Assembly (NCBI RefSeq): GCF_964656455.1
Contig: NC_135721.1
Coordinates: forward strand, 81,758,754-81,822,753
Reading direction: 5' to 3'
Source of the DNA: Halichoerus grypus
Lineage: Eukaryota; Chordata; Mammalia; Carnivora; Phocidae
DNA length: 64,000 nucleotides
The position numbers and the translations under genes were made by a program. Positions 11,462-23,191 of this stretch are shown piece after piece (the first letter of the stretch is position 1; each line of letters begins with the position of its first letter). A model generated the notes under the pieces. It saw nothing but the letters and a program-made list of their open reading frames with translations. It did no database searches and was not told the DNA's origin.

Positions 11462-12360
11462 ATGACAAGATGGAAAAAATCACCTCAACAAAAAGAACAA
11501 GAGGCTGTACTGACTGACAGGGACCTAATCAATACGGACACTAGTAAGATGTCGGAACTAGAGTTTAGAATGATGATTCTAAAGATACTAGCTGGGCTTG
11601 AAAAAAGCATGGAAGTTATTAGAGAAACCCTTTCTGGAGAAATAAAAGAACTAAAATCTAACCAAGTCGAAATCAAAAAGGCTATTAAGGAGGTGCAATC
11701 CAAAATGGAGGCTCTAACTGCTAGGATAAATGAGGCAGAAGAGAGAGAATCAGTGATATAGAAGACCAAATGATGGAAAATAAAGAAGCTGAGAAAAAGA
11801 GAGATAAACAACTACTGGATCACGAGGGCAGAATTCGAGAGCTAAGCGATACCATAAGACGACACAACATTAGAATAATTGGGATCCCACAAGAAGAAGA
11901 AAGAGAGAGAGGGGCAGAAGGTATATTGGAGCAAATTATAGCAGAGAACTTCCCTAATTTGGGGAAGGAAACAGGAATCAAAATCCAGGAGGCAAAGAGA
12001 AACCCTCTCAAAATCAATAAAAATAGGTCAACACCCTGACATCGAATAGTAAAACTTATGAGTCTCAGAGACAAAGAGAAAATCCTGAAAGCAGCTCGGG
12101 AGAAGACATATGTAACCTACAATGGTAGAAACATTAGATTGGCAACAGACCTATCCACAGAGAACTGGCAGGCCAGAAAGGACTGGCATGATATATTCAG
12201 AGCACTAAATGAGAAAAATATGCAGCCAAGAATACTATATCCAGCTAGGCTGTCATTGAAAATAGAAGGAGAGATAAAAAGCTTCCAGGACAAACAAAAA
12301 CTAAAGGAATTTGCAAACACGAAACCAGCCCTACAAGAAATTTTGAAAGGGCTCCTCTAA
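11462..12360 (+). pseudogene. L1 ORF1 (ORF1p RNA-binding protein), disrupted
   Basis: ORF1p is the trimeric coiled-coil nucleic-acid chaperone of the L1 RNP. The start is the ATG at 11462. Residues about 35-100 form a heptad-rich coiled coil (SELEFRMMILKILAGLEK onward), then an RRM-like block containing NIRIIGIPQEEERERGAEG, then a C-terminal domain with FRALNEKNMQPRILYPARLS. A frameshift ends the first frame at 11759, and a TGA at about 12037 replaces the arginine codon in the RSTPRH-like motif, probably CpG decay. About 300 codons in total, near the usual ORF1p length. Not functional. Confidence 0.92.
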
Positions 12361-12441
12361 GCAAAGAGAGAGCCTAAAAGCAACATAGACCAGAAAGGAA
12401 CACAAACAATATACAGTAACAGTCACCTTACAGGCAATACA

Positions 12442-15400
12442 ATGGCACTAAATTCCTATCTTTCAATAGTTACCCCGAATGTAAATGGGCTAAATGCCCC
12501 AATCAAAAGACACAGGCTATCAGATAGGATAAAAAAACAAGACCCATCGATATGCTGTCTGCAAGAGACTCATTTTAGACACAAAGACACCCCCAGATAG
12601 AAAGTGAGGGGGTGGAAAACCATTTACCATGCTAATGGACATCAAAAGAAAGCTGGGGTGGCAATCCTTATATCAGACAAATTAGATTTTAAACCAAAGA
12701 TTGTAATAAGAGATGAGGAAGGACGTTATATCCTACTTAAAGGGTCTATCCAACAAGAAGACCTAACAATTGTAAATATCTATGCCCCTAACATGGGAGC
12801 AGCCAATTTATAAGCCAATTAATACAAAAGCAAAGAAACACGTTGAAACAATACAAAAATAGTAGGGAACTTAACACTCCCCTCACTGAAATGGACAGAT
12901 CATCTAAGCAAAAGATCAATAAGGAAATAAAGACCTTAAATGACACACTGGACCACATGGACATCACAGATACATTCAGAACATTCAATCCCAAAGTAAC
13001 AGAATACACATTCTTCTCTAGTGCCCATGGAACATTCTGCAGAAGAGATTGTATCCTAGGTCACAAATCAGGTCTCAACCAGTACCAAAAAATTGGGATC
13101 ATTCCCTGCATATATTCAGACCACAATGCTTTGAAACTAGAACTCAATCACAAGAGGAAAGTTGGAAGGAACTCAAGTACATGGAAGCTAAAGAGCATCC
13201 TACTAAAGAATGAATGGGTCAACCAGGAAATTAAAGAAGAATTAAAAAAATTCATGGAAACTGAAAAAATGAAAACACAACTGTTCAACATCTTTGGGAA
13301 ACAGCAAAGGCAGTCCTAAGAGCAAAGTATATAGCAATACAAGCTTTTCTCAAGAAACAAGAAAGGTCTCAAATACACAACCTAACCCTACACCTAAAGG
13401 AGTTGGAGAAAAAACAGGAAATAAAGCCTAAACCTAGCAGGAGAAGAGAAATAATAAAGATCAGAGCAGAAATCAATGAAATGGAAACCAAAAGAACAGT
13501 AGAACAGATCAACGAAACTAGGAGCTGGTTCTTTGAAAGAATTAACAAGATTGATAAACCCCTGGCCAGACTTATCAAAAAGAAAAGAGAAAGGACCCAA
13601 ATCAACAAAATCATGAATGAAAGAGGAGAGATCACAACCAACACCAAAGAAATACAAACAATTATAAGAACATAATATGAGCAACTCTATGCCAGCAAAT
13701 TAGATAACCTGGAAGAAATGGATGCATTCCTAGAGATGTATGAACTACCACAACTGAACCAGGAAGAAATAGAAAACCTGAACAGACCTATAACCACTAA
13801 GGAAATTGAAGCAGTCATCAAAAATGTCCCAACAAACAAAAACCCAGGGCCAGATGGTTTCCCAGGGAATTCTACCAAACATTTAAAGAAGAATTAATAC
13901 CCATTCTTCTGAAACTGTCCCAAAAAATAGAAATGGAAGGAAAACTTCCAAACTCGTTTTATGAGGCCACCATTGCCTTGATCCCAAAACCAGACAAAGA
14001 CCCCATCAAAAAGGAGAACTAGAGACCAATATCCTTGATGAACATGGATGCAAAAATTCTCACCAAAATACTAGCCAACAGGATCCAACAGTACATTAAA
14101 AGGATTATTCACTACCACCAAGTGGGATTTATCCCTGGGCTGCAACGTTGGTTCAACATCCACAAATCAATCAATGTGATACAATACATTAATAAAAGAA
14201 AGAACAAGAATCATATGATCCTCTCAATAGATGCAGAAAAAGCATTTGACAAAATCCAGCAACCTTTCTTGATCAAAACTCTTCAGAGTATAGGGATAGA
14301 GGGTACATTCCTCAATATCATAAAAGCCATCTATGAAAAACCCACTGTGAATATCATCCTCAATGGGGAAAAACTGAGAGCTTTCCCCCTAAGGTCAGGA
14401 ACACGGCAGGGATATCCACTCTCACCACTGCTATTCAACATCGTATTAGAAGTCCTAGCCACAGCAATCAGACAACAAAAAGAAATCAAAGGCATCTAAA
14501 TCGGCAAAGAAGAAGTCAAACTCTCACTCTTTGCAGATGATATGATACTTTATGTGGAAAACCCAAAAGACTCCACCCCAAAACTGCTAGAACTCATACA
14601 GGAATTCAGTAAAGTGGCAGGACATAAAATTAAAGCACAGAAATCAGTGGCATTCCTATACACCAACAACAAGACAGAAGAAAGAGAAATTAAGGAGTTG
14701 ATCCCATTTACAACTGCACCCAAAATCATAAGATACCTAGGAATAAATCTAACCAAAGAGGGAAAGGATCTGTACTCAGAAAATTATAAAATACTCATGA
14801 AAAAAATTGAGGAAGACACAAAGAAATAGAAAAACGTTCTATGCTCATGGATTGGAAGAACAAATATTGTGAAGGTGTCAATGCTACCTAGAGCAATCTA
14901 CACATTCAATGCAATCCCCATCAAAATACCATCCACTTTTTTCAAAGAAATGGAACAAATAATCCTAAAATTTGTATGGAGCCAGAAAAGGCTTCAAATA
15001 GCCAGAGGAATGTTGAAAAAGAAAAGCAAAGCTGGCAGCATCACAATTCCTGACTTCAAGCTCTATTACAAAGCTGTCATCATCAAGACAGTATGGTACT
15101 GGCACAAAAACAGACACATAGATCAATGGAACAGAATAGAGAGCCCAGAAATGGACCCTCAACTCTATGGTCAACTCATCTTTGACAAAGCAGGAAAGAA
15201 TGTCCAATGGAAAAAAGACAGTCTCTTCAACAAATGGTGTTGGGAAAATTGGATAGCCACATGCAGAAGAATGAAACTGGACCATTTCCTTACACCACAC
15301 ACAAAAATAGAGTCAAAATGGTTGAAAGACCTCAATGTGAGACAGGAGTCCATCAAAATCCTAAAGGAGAACACAGGCAGCAACCTCTTCGACCTCAGCT

Positions 15401-16249
15401 ATAGCAACTTCTTCCTAGAAACATCGCCAAAGGCAAGGGAAGCAAGGGCAAAAATGAACTATTGGGACTTCATCACGATAAAAAGCTTTTGCACAGCAAA
15501 AGAAACAGTCCACAAAACCAAAAGACAACCGACAGAATGGGAGAAGATATTTGCAAATGACATATCATTTAAAGGGCTAGTATCCAAAATCTATAAAGAA
15601 CTTCTTAAACTCAACACCCAAAGAACAAATTATCAATCAAGAAATGGGCAGAAGACATGAATAGACATTTTTTCAAAGAAGACATCAAAATGGCCAATAG
15701 ACACATGAAAAAGTGCTCCACATCGTTCCGCATCAGGGAAATCCAAATCAAAACCTTAATGAGATATCACCTCACACCAGTCAGAATGGCTAAAATTAAT
15801 AGGTCAGGAAATGACAGATGTTGGTGGGGATGTGGTAAAAAGGGAACCCTCCTACACTATTGGTGGGAATGCAAGCTGGTGCAGCCACTCTGGAAAACAG
15901 TATGGAGGTTCCTCAAAAAGTTGAAAGTAGAGCTACCATACAATCCAGCAATTGCACTGCTGGGTATTTACCCCAAAGATACAAATGTAGGGATCCAAAG
16001 GGGTACGTGCACCCTGATGTTTATAGCAGCAATGTCCACAATAGCCAATCTGTGGAAAGAGCCAAGATGTCCATCGACAGATGAATGGATAAAGAAGATG
16101 TGGTGTATATATATACAATGGAATATTATGCAGCCATCAAAAGGAATGGGATCTTGCCATTTGCAACGAAGTGGATGGAACTATTATGCTGAGCAAAATA
16201 AGTCAATAAGTCAGAGAAAGACATGTATCATATGACCTCACAGATATGA
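12442..16249 (+). pseudogene. L1 ORF2 (endonuclease-reverse transcriptase), disrupted
   Basis: It starts at ATG 12442 (MALNSYLS...), and an early TAG near 12598 stops it. The endonuclease, RT and cysteine-rich regions are all present in order. The YxDD-type motif FADD is intact at about 14533-14545 (LFADDMILY). The C-terminal CX3CX7HX4C motif is readable near 15820-15872 ([18 protein letters not shown]). Frame breaks occur at about 12811, 13320, 13672, 13870, 14022, 14500, 14828 and 15660, and the reconstructed end is the TGA at 16247-16249. ORF2p would nick target DNA and reverse transcribe L1 RNA; this copy cannot. Confidence 0.92.
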
Positions 16250-16733
16250 GGAATTCTTAATCTCAGGAAACAAATTGAGGGTTGCCCTAGTGGTGGGGAG
16301 TGAGAGGGATGGCGTGCCTGTGTGTTAGACATTGGGGAGGGTATGTTCTATGGTGAGTGCTGTGAATTGCGTAAGACTGTTGAATCACAGACCTGTACCT
16401 TTGAAACAAATAATACATTATATGCTAAAAAAAAAAAAAAAAAAAGAAGTATACAGCAGGAGGGGAAGAATGAAGGGGGGGAAATTGGAGGGGGAGACGA
16501 ACCATGAGAGACTATGGACTGTGAAAAACAAACTGAGGGTTCTAGAGAGGAGGGGGGTGGGGGGATGGATTAGCCTGGTAATGGGTATTAAGGAGGGCTC
16601 GTTCTGCATGGAGCACTGTGTGTTATACCTAAACAATGAATCATGGAACACTCCATCAAAAACTAATGATGTAATGTATGGTGATTAGCATAACATAATA
16701 ATAAATAAATAAATAAATAAAACACTGGGTGTT

Positions 16734-16857
16734 ATATGTAAGTGATGAATCACTAAACTCTACTCCTGAAACTAATATTATACTGTATGTTAACCAAGTG
16801 GAATTTAAGTAAAAACTTGAAACTACAAAACTAATTAAAAAAATAAATAAAACATTA
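16734..16857 (+). mobile_element. Short L1 3'-end fragment of an older lineage
   Basis: From 16721 the text reads aacactgggtgttatatgtaagtgatgaatcac and ends in AAATAAATAAAAC. This is an older L1 3' terminus than those of the other copies. The L1 at 9434 duplicated its first 15 bases on insertion, so the first bases of this fragment now also lie at 9419-9433. Confidence 0.75.
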
Positions 16858-17605
16858 GTGTCCACATGTTTATTGCATATATACATACATAATCTATAAT
16901 CTATATTTAAATGTATTGCCTATATAAATTATATATATGTATATGTACGCACACAATTGATTTTTAAATGTTTATCTTGTACCCCATGAACTTGCTAAAC
17001 TCACTTATTAGTTCTGAAAGGCTTTTTTGGTAAATTCTTTGGAATTTTCTCTCTTTTTGTTAAAGATTGTTTATTTATTTATTAGTCAGAGACAGAGAGA
17101 GAGACAGAGAGCACAAGCAGGGGAGCTGCAGGCAGAGGGAGAAGCAGGCTCCTGGCTGAGCAGGGAGCCCTATGCAGGACTCGATCCCAGAACACTGGGA
17201 TCATGACCTGAGCCGAAGGGAGACGCTTAACCAACTGAGCCACCCAGGCATCCCTCTTTGGAATTTTCTATGTAGACAATCATGTTATCACCAAATACAG
17301 ATTTTTTTTTTTTTTCTCTGATCTGTATACCTTTTATTTCCTCATCTTGCCTTATTGCACTGGCTACAACTTCCAGCACAGTGCTAAATCAGAGTGGTCC
17401 TCTATTTTCTGTAAAGCATTATATGATTTCATGTTAATTCTCCATACATTAGGTAGACTTCTGTAGTGAAACCATCTAGGCCAGAAAAAAATTGGGCGTG
17501 GGTAGTATTTAAATTATAAATTTAATTTTCTTATTATTTATAGGGCCATTCAAATTATGTGTTTTATATTGGGTGAATTGTGTTTTTTATTTTCCTCATT
17601 CAAAG
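16858..17605 (-). mobile_element. Ancient L1 antisense, distal block of the one at 7213-9418
   Basis: The text resumes exactly where the proximal block stops in an old antisense L1 ORF2: tccacatgtttattgcatat, then aacttgctaaactcacttattagttctg, then ttgccttattgcactggc. The SINE at 17051-17254 interrupts it. Decayed and non-coding. Confidence 0.8.
17051..17254 (-). mobile_element. Can-SINE, minus strand
   Basis: The antisense body contains GAGAAGCAGGCTCCTGGCTGAG and ends CTGAGCCACCCAGGCATCCC. A perfect 15-bp duplication (tctttggaattttct, 17036-17050 and 17255-17269) flanks it. It is inserted in the ancient L1. Confidence 0.95.
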
Positions 17606-17850
17606 GAGTCCTGTAACCTCTCCTATTAGAGGCAATAAAGCATGGGTGGAGCATGACTTCTCAAAGGGAGGTGAGTGAGGACCCCTTTGAGCCAGGAAAA
17701 TATAAAGGGTGAAAGGGAACCAGAGAAAATCATGGAGGAAAATTTTCTCCCAAATGAACACTTTTCATCTTTCCCAGATCAAACACAGCTTTCTCTAGCA
17801 ATACCGCCCCTATCATCCTACTTGCTTTGAACTCTCCATATTGCCTCTCT

Positions 17851-18025
17851 TCTAATTCCAGCTCTGCTACTTGTGAGCTGTGGGACTTTAGGCAAGGTAT
17901 TTAACCCCTCTGTCCCTCAGTTTCCTTTCTCTAAAAATGGAAATAGTAGTAGTATTTTCCTCATGTGATTGTGTGAGAATCAAACGAGTCCATAAATATT
18001 AAATACTTTAAAAGGTGCTAATGGA
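17851..18025 (+). mobile_element. MIR SINE, plus strand
   Basis: Clear MIR core text: gagctgtgggactttaggcaag, then cctcagtttcctttctctaaaaatgg, then a CATGTGATTGTGTGAGAATCAAA segment. Ancient tRNA-derived SINE, about 175 bp, diverged. Confidence 0.88.
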
Positions 18026-18029
18026 TATC

Positions 18030-19010
18030 TCATTTTTCCAACAACATTAATTGAAAAGATTTTCTTTTTCTCATTGAATTGCTTTGACACCTTTTTTTTT
18101 TTTCCTTTTCTTAGAATAACCTATGACATATGTGTGGGTTTATTTCCAGACTCTTCTCACTGCCACTGATCTGTTTGTATATACTTTTGCAAATAGCACA
18201 TGATCTTTTTTACTGTTGCTTTAGAATAAGCCTTGAAATCAGGGAGTGTAAGTCCTCTAATCTTGTTTATCTTCTTCATGATTGTCTTGCTATTTGAGGT
18301 CATTTCCATTTCCATATGATTTTTGAAAAATAGCTTTCCAATTTCTATTTTTAAAAAAAGACTGATCTAATTTTGATTGGAGTTAGTTGCATTGAATCTA
18401 TTGATCAATTTGGAAGAAAATTGACATTTTAACTAAATATAGAGTTTTTCAAAGCACAAACATGGTTTATAGCTCTATTTACATGGGTCCTTTTAAATTT
18501 CTCTCAGCACTGTTTTCTAGATGTCTTACACATCTTTTGTTAAATGTATTCCTAGGGGTTCTTTCTAATGCTACTAATAATTAAGATGTTTTAAACATCA
18601 TTTTTCAGTTGTTTATTGTAGTAGAAATAGAATCAATATTTTGTATATTAATCTTTTAACCTGTGATCTTGCTAAATTGATCTATTAGTTCTGGTGTTTG
18701 TAACCTATAAAATAATAAAGAAAGCTTTATTTTTTACTTCCCAATCTTTATATCTACTTACCTCTTTTTTCTTTCTTTTTCATTCTTTCCCTCCTTATCT
18801 CTCTCTTCCCTTCCTTTCTCTCTCCTGCCACTTTAATTGTGCTGAATAGGATTTACGATTCATTTTGAATAGAAATGGTAAGAGTAGACATTCTTGTCCT
18901 GTCCCCAACCTTAACTGGAAAGGTTCAGTATTTAACCTTTAAGAATAATGTTAAGAATATGAATAAAAAAGTAATGAGAATAATATTAGAATAAAAATGT
19001 TAGCTGCAGG
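18030..19010 (-). mobile_element. Ancient L1 ORF2 fragment, antisense
   Basis: Antisense RT-region landmarks: ccttgaaatcagggagtgtaag, tgattggagttagttgcattg, aaattgacattttaac, and cattcttgtcctgtcccca. A pyrimidine-rich stretch at 18770-18832 breaks it. No open frame. Confidence 0.7.
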
Positions 19011-20044
19011 TTTTCATAAACACGCTTTACCTTTTTATGTTTCAGACTGCATCCTTAAACTTGCTTTATTCTCTTGATACTTCAGCTGTGGGGTTCATTC
19101 ATGTTCGTCGGTGTGTATCTATGCCTTCTTTTTGACTGCTTCATATTTCACTCTACAAAATTGTCACAAGTTTTTGGAGCACCTGGGTGGCTTAGTCGGT
19201 TAAACGTCTGACTCTTGATTTTTATGTGGATAGTTTTCTAACCTGTCTGTCCTTCTCGTATAATATCTTTCTTTTGGGTCATGTTATCAATTCTCTGGTT
19301 TATTCCTTTAAAAAGATTATTTAAGTTTATTTTTAGTTTGTATGTAAGAATCCTAATATATCATGTCCCCAGAGATCTTTGTTTTCTCCTTATTCTTTTT
19401 GTTTTTTATCATTCGTATGTTTCAAAATTTCAGATCTGGAGCTTATGCTGGCCTGAAATCCACAATTTGCTTTTTCATTTGCTTGTCAGGTGTCTTGCTA
19501 TATCTGCTGGCCACTTATTGTAATTTTGCAATTTTGTGTTTCCTAGACTGAATAAAAGTATAAATTCAAACCTCAAGTTCACCATTGCAGAGCTGTGATC
19601 ATGGATCCCAGAGATAGACAAGGCTCTTTTTCATCCAGTTGGTTGAATTTTCATTTCATACTATCTTCTCATGGAAGCTTTAGCTCTTTGAGGGTCCCAA
19701 TTACATGTAAGCATTTCAGTTCTCAATATTCCACTCTCTTGGGCCCAAACCTTCGTCTCTTATCCCTCTTGTGAATGGTAAAAATCAATACTTAAATTTA
19801 CTAAAATTTGTAAATTGCTTTGGGAGCACTTGTAGCTTTAGTGCACTCTTAAAAAAAAAAAAATCTGTTTGCCTGCCCTTTCTTTGATTTGGACTCCTGG
19901 AGATTTATCTTAATTCCTTGCTGTTTCAGCTCAGGGTTTAAATGCTTGCTTTGTGTTTGTTCTTACATTTCCCAGCCCTTCTATGTGTTCTATAGATATA
20001 ATTTTTCAAGATATCATGTTTTCCATGTTGCCAGAAGTGAAATT
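19011..20044. other. Unassigned, mostly AT-rich
   Basis: No gene or repeat family recognised except a truncated SINE head at 19176-19221. The two overlapping 60-80-codon frames at 19281-19551 are hydrophobic only because of T-rich sequence and show no known domain. Confidence 0.45.
19176..19221 (+). mobile_element. Can-SINE head fragment, 3'-truncated
   Basis: It reads GGAGCACCTGGGTGGCTTAGTC then GGTTAAACGTCTGACTCTTGATTT and stops, with no body, tail or duplication. Truncation at the 3' side is unusual for a retroposon, so a later deletion removed the rest. Confidence 0.85.
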
Positions 20045-20135
20045 TAATTCAACATGTGTTTATTCAACATCTGTGATATACAGGACCATGTTACAGTGTC
20101 TATAGTGAGAGGAGGTGCAGGGAAAGGCTCCAGTA
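20045..20135 (-). mobile_element. Possible L2 3'-end fragment, antisense
   Basis: attcaacatgtgtttattcaac followed by a decayed ctgtgatatacaggacc resembles the antisense L2 end. Short and divergent. Confidence 0.45.
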
Positions 20136-20295
20136 TTAGAAGTGAAATAGGTATTGTTAGGATAATCTATCAGAGTTTAGGCAAAGAAAACTCACCCTAT
20201 TGATGTGCCACTGAGATTTTTAGCTAACAGGACCAATTGCTGGTAGCTCAATCTGTCGTACTTCCTCAAGCTATTGAATATAGCATTCTCCTATG

Positions 20296-20418
20296 AGAGA
20301 GATAGAGCTAGATAGAAATGAAATAGAGAAAGAGATAGAGATAGATAGAGATATAGAGATAGAGATAGAGATAGAGATAGAGATAGAGATAGGCAGAGAT
20401 AGAGACAGACAGACTGGA
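20296..20418. repeat. (GATAGA)n microsatellite
   Basis: Hexanucleotide GATAGA/GAGATA array with interruptions, cleanest at 20346-20398. The overlapping charged Glu/Ile/Arg reading frame is a by-product. Confidence 0.95.
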
Positions 20419-20640
20419 GGCTGGCTGCCTAGATTTGAATCATGGCTCCTTCCATTACTATGTATGTGGTCACAGAAAGCTACTTAAACCTTCTGTGCTT
20501 CAGTTTCTTCACCTGTGAAATTGAGACAATAATTGTGCCTGTTTCATGGGACTATTCTATAGAATAGGTAACTCAGTACTTGTAACTTGCTTAGAATGGT
20601 GTCTGGCACATAATTTTCAGCATATCTTAGCTATTCTTAT
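20419..20640 (+). mobile_element. MIR SINE, plus strand, nearly full length
   Basis: It runs from a GGCTGCCTAGATTTGAATCATGGCTC-type head, through the core cttcagtttcttcacctgtg, to the end ggtgtctggcacataatttt. About 220 bp. It starts directly after the GATAGA repeat. Confidence 0.88.
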
Positions 20641-20654
20641 TTTTAACTATTACC

Positions 20655-20800
20655 TATGGTTCAGTACTCTGCAAAATGCTGTGGATGCAGAAAGGAATGG
20701 CAGTCCTGTTCTCTGAGGGTTAAGTCAGGTCACTCGAGGGAGAGACTAACATGTAATCTGTACTGTATATTGCTTACATGTAAAAGGTGGCAATTAAGGC
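20655..20800 (-). mobile_element. Possible L2 fragment, antisense
   Basis: ttcagtactctgcaaaatgctgtggatgcag followed by a decayed gcagtcctgttctctgagggtt is similar in order to the antisense L2 3' end. Low-identity match by eye. Confidence 0.4.
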
Positions 20801-22106
20801 ATGGGTGCAATAAACAAGGTGTAGAAGTAGCTCAGAGGATGGGTTGATTAATTCTTTCTCCTAGAGTGAAATGAAGTGGAAAAGAAGAGGGTCACATTTT
20901 GGAAGAAGACGATAAATTTCTTTTGTCGTCATGATCTATTTAATAGCCTTTTGGAGATGACCATCAGCCAGTTAGGAAGGAAGGTCTTAAGTTATTAAAG
21001 ACAGCTTGAGTTCTTCATGAGCTCCAGGTTTTTGATTCAAATGTTTCCAGTTTTGAATTTTTTGACACTTCTCTTATTATTCAGAATTAATCACAAGGTG
21101 TTTGAGAAGACTGATTAATGCTAGATGGAACATAATTCTTGCTTCAAAATCCCCACAGATTGCCTTGAAAGGGCAGTCCTCGCTTCTCTTATTTTCCTTC
21201 TATTTTCTGTATGCCCCCAACCCCAATTAGGATGAAAAATGACTAATGTGTTATTGTCCTTCTGTTGGATACAAAGGACATGAGAATTCCTGTGAACATT
21301 AACTTTCTACTTCATAGAGCTGAAGGCTTTGTGCTCAGGATGCGCTCAGGCTTGTCCTTTTAATGAAACACTTGGTCCAAACACTTTTATCATTAAAAAA
21401 GTAATAATGAATCCATTATGAGGCCACAGAATGAGGGTGGAAGGTTAATACATGTTAGAGAACAAAAAAACAATTCAGCCACCACAGACAATGAATACAA
21501 ATTTCCTTCATTCTCCTTGAAATCATCCACTAAATTTTTTAAAGACCTTTCTCTTCTCTTCCCAGCAACCATATACAAGACCTAAATGAGAGGAGTTAAA
21601 ACTGACCCTTCAACTAGAAATCTCTATTACTTGCACAGCGATGGCAATGATGATGAATACTTTGAGCATTGACCCCCTAAGCTCTGTAAGATCTTGCTGA
21701 ATCATCAAAGAATAAATTCCACTGAAAAGCATGTCTTTTAACCAATTCTGCTTCTTTGAGATCTAGAAGTCCACAGATAATTACAATTAAAAAGTAAAAA
21801 GGCAAATTCTACCAGCCACTCACATAAACCCATTTTATCACTGTATGGTCTTATCTCACCTGTTATTGTTCTCCATTAATTAGAATACTTGACTGACTAA
21901 AATAATTCCATTTTTCTGGTCAGGTACAATGACAACATTTAATTTATATAGGAAATATCATGACTTGGCTGTCAAGAGGACAGCCGTCAATTCCTTAATC
22001 TAAATAGAACTATGAACCCAGAATGCATGTCCAGCTTGTCATGTAAGGGGTAAAGAGGTGCCATCCAGTCAAATGTTATGGGGAAAGCATGGATAATTCC
22101 ATGTAT
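20801..22106. other. Unassigned, repeat-poor sequence
   Basis: About 1.3 kb with no recognisable transposon, RNA or coding exon. The open stretch at 21393-21578 (minus) has no domain. It may be unique non-coding DNA. Confidence 0.5.
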
Positions 22107-22122
22107 AAGAAGCTCAAGAACA

Positions 22123-22313
22123 GGGACACCTGGGTGGCTCATTCAGTTAAGCGTCTGCCTTGGCTCAGGTCATGATCTCCAGGTCCTGGGATCGAGCCCC
22201 ACATTGGGCTCCCCACTCAGTGGGGAGTCTGCTTGTCTCTCTGCACCAGCACCTGCCCCAGCTCATGTTCTCTCTCCCTCTGTCTCTCAAATAAATAAAT
22301 AAAATCTTAAAAA
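22123..22313 (+). mobile_element. Can-SINE, plus strand
   Basis: It has the full order: GGACACCTGGGTGGCTCATTC, GTCATGATCTCCAGGTCCTG, CT-rich body and AAATAAATAAATAAAATCTT. A perfect 16-bp duplication (aagaagctcaagaaca, 22107-22122 and 22314-22329) flanks it. Confidence 0.96.
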
Positions 22314-22329
22314 AAGAAGCTCAAGAACA

Positions 22330-22960
22330 AGCAAAATATATTTACGGTGATAGAAATAAAAATAAAGTTCACCCTGGGGGAGGAGGAAGATGGTGACTGG
22401 GAAGGGTCCTGAGGATGCTTTCTAGTACACTAGAAATCTTCTATATGCTGATTTCAGTGATAATTACACAGATATAAACATTTCATCTTTCTGAATTCTT
22501 AATATTAGTACATGTTACCAAATGTATGTTCTATCAAGCTTCACCTTATTCTGTGCTCATCACTAATGAATCTTCTCTTTACTGTGTATTTACTGATGTT
22601 CGAGATATATTTTTGGAATGAATAAAAATTATACCTACCTTGTGTCATATTTCTTTGGGGTCCTGCTGAATGTAATAACAGATCCTGATACATATTTTAT
22701 TTCTTAGATAAATCTTTTAGAATATATCCAAGAATATTGCATTAATCGAAGAAACAGCTCTGATGACCAGAATTTGAGACAACCTAGGTAGTCTGATGAG
22801 AAATGCAGGATAGTGGGGTCATTCTTTGAAAAGTAATGGTTTTCAAAAATCCCACATGTTGTGTCATTTCAGTGTGATAACTCACATGAACCCAGGTGTG
22901 CAACAGATTGGGTCATTCTTTGTGGAAGGTATGAAGAAGTCAGTTCAATGCAGCACAGAT
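22330..22960. other. Unassigned sequence
   Basis: No gene seen. The text near 22420-22480 (tagaaatcttctatatgctg, then gataattacacagatataaac) resembles a common old-repeat 3' end, but I cannot name the family. Confidence 0.4.
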
Positions 22961-22969
22961 GTGGTCTTT

Positions 22970-23182
22970 TTTTTTTTAAGATTTATTTATTTATTTTAGA
23001 GAGAGAGAAAGAGCACAAGTATGAGGGGAAGAGGGTGAAGGAGAGAGAATCTCAAGCAGACTCTGCACTCAGTGTGCAGCCCAACACAGGATTTGATCTC
23101 ACAACTCTGAGATCAGTACCTGAGCTGAAACCAAGAGTCAGATGCTTAACCAACTGTGCCAACCAGGCACCTCAATGGAGAA
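22970..23182 (-). mobile_element. Can-SINE, older type, minus strand
   Basis: The older diagnostic text is present: TCTCAAGCAGACTCTGCACTC, GATCTCACAACTCTGAGATC and GAAACCAAGAGTCAGATGCTT. A ~9-bp repeat (gtggtcttt, 22961-22969 and 23183-23191) flanks it. It is more diverged than the young copies. Confidence 0.92.
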
Positions 23183-23191
23183 GTGGTCTTT

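Larger units (their letters stand above)
9434..16718 (+). mobile_element. Full-length L1 (type B) with 15-bp TSD, inactive
   Basis: Both termini are present: the 5' end gaaagctttggagggcagag leads into a GC-rich 5'UTR, and the 3' end reads AACATAACATAATAATAAATAAATAA. Perfect 15-bp duplications (aaaacactgggtgtt, 9419-9433 and 16719-16733) bracket it. The order is 5'UTR (about 2 kb including a SINE), ORF1 (11462-12360), a spacer, ORF2 (12442-16249), a first 3'UTR ending in poly(A) near 16428-16445, and a second 3'UTR module. Length is 7285 bp, about 7.06 kb without the SINE and its duplication. Both ORFs carry stops and frameshifts. Confidence 0.95.
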
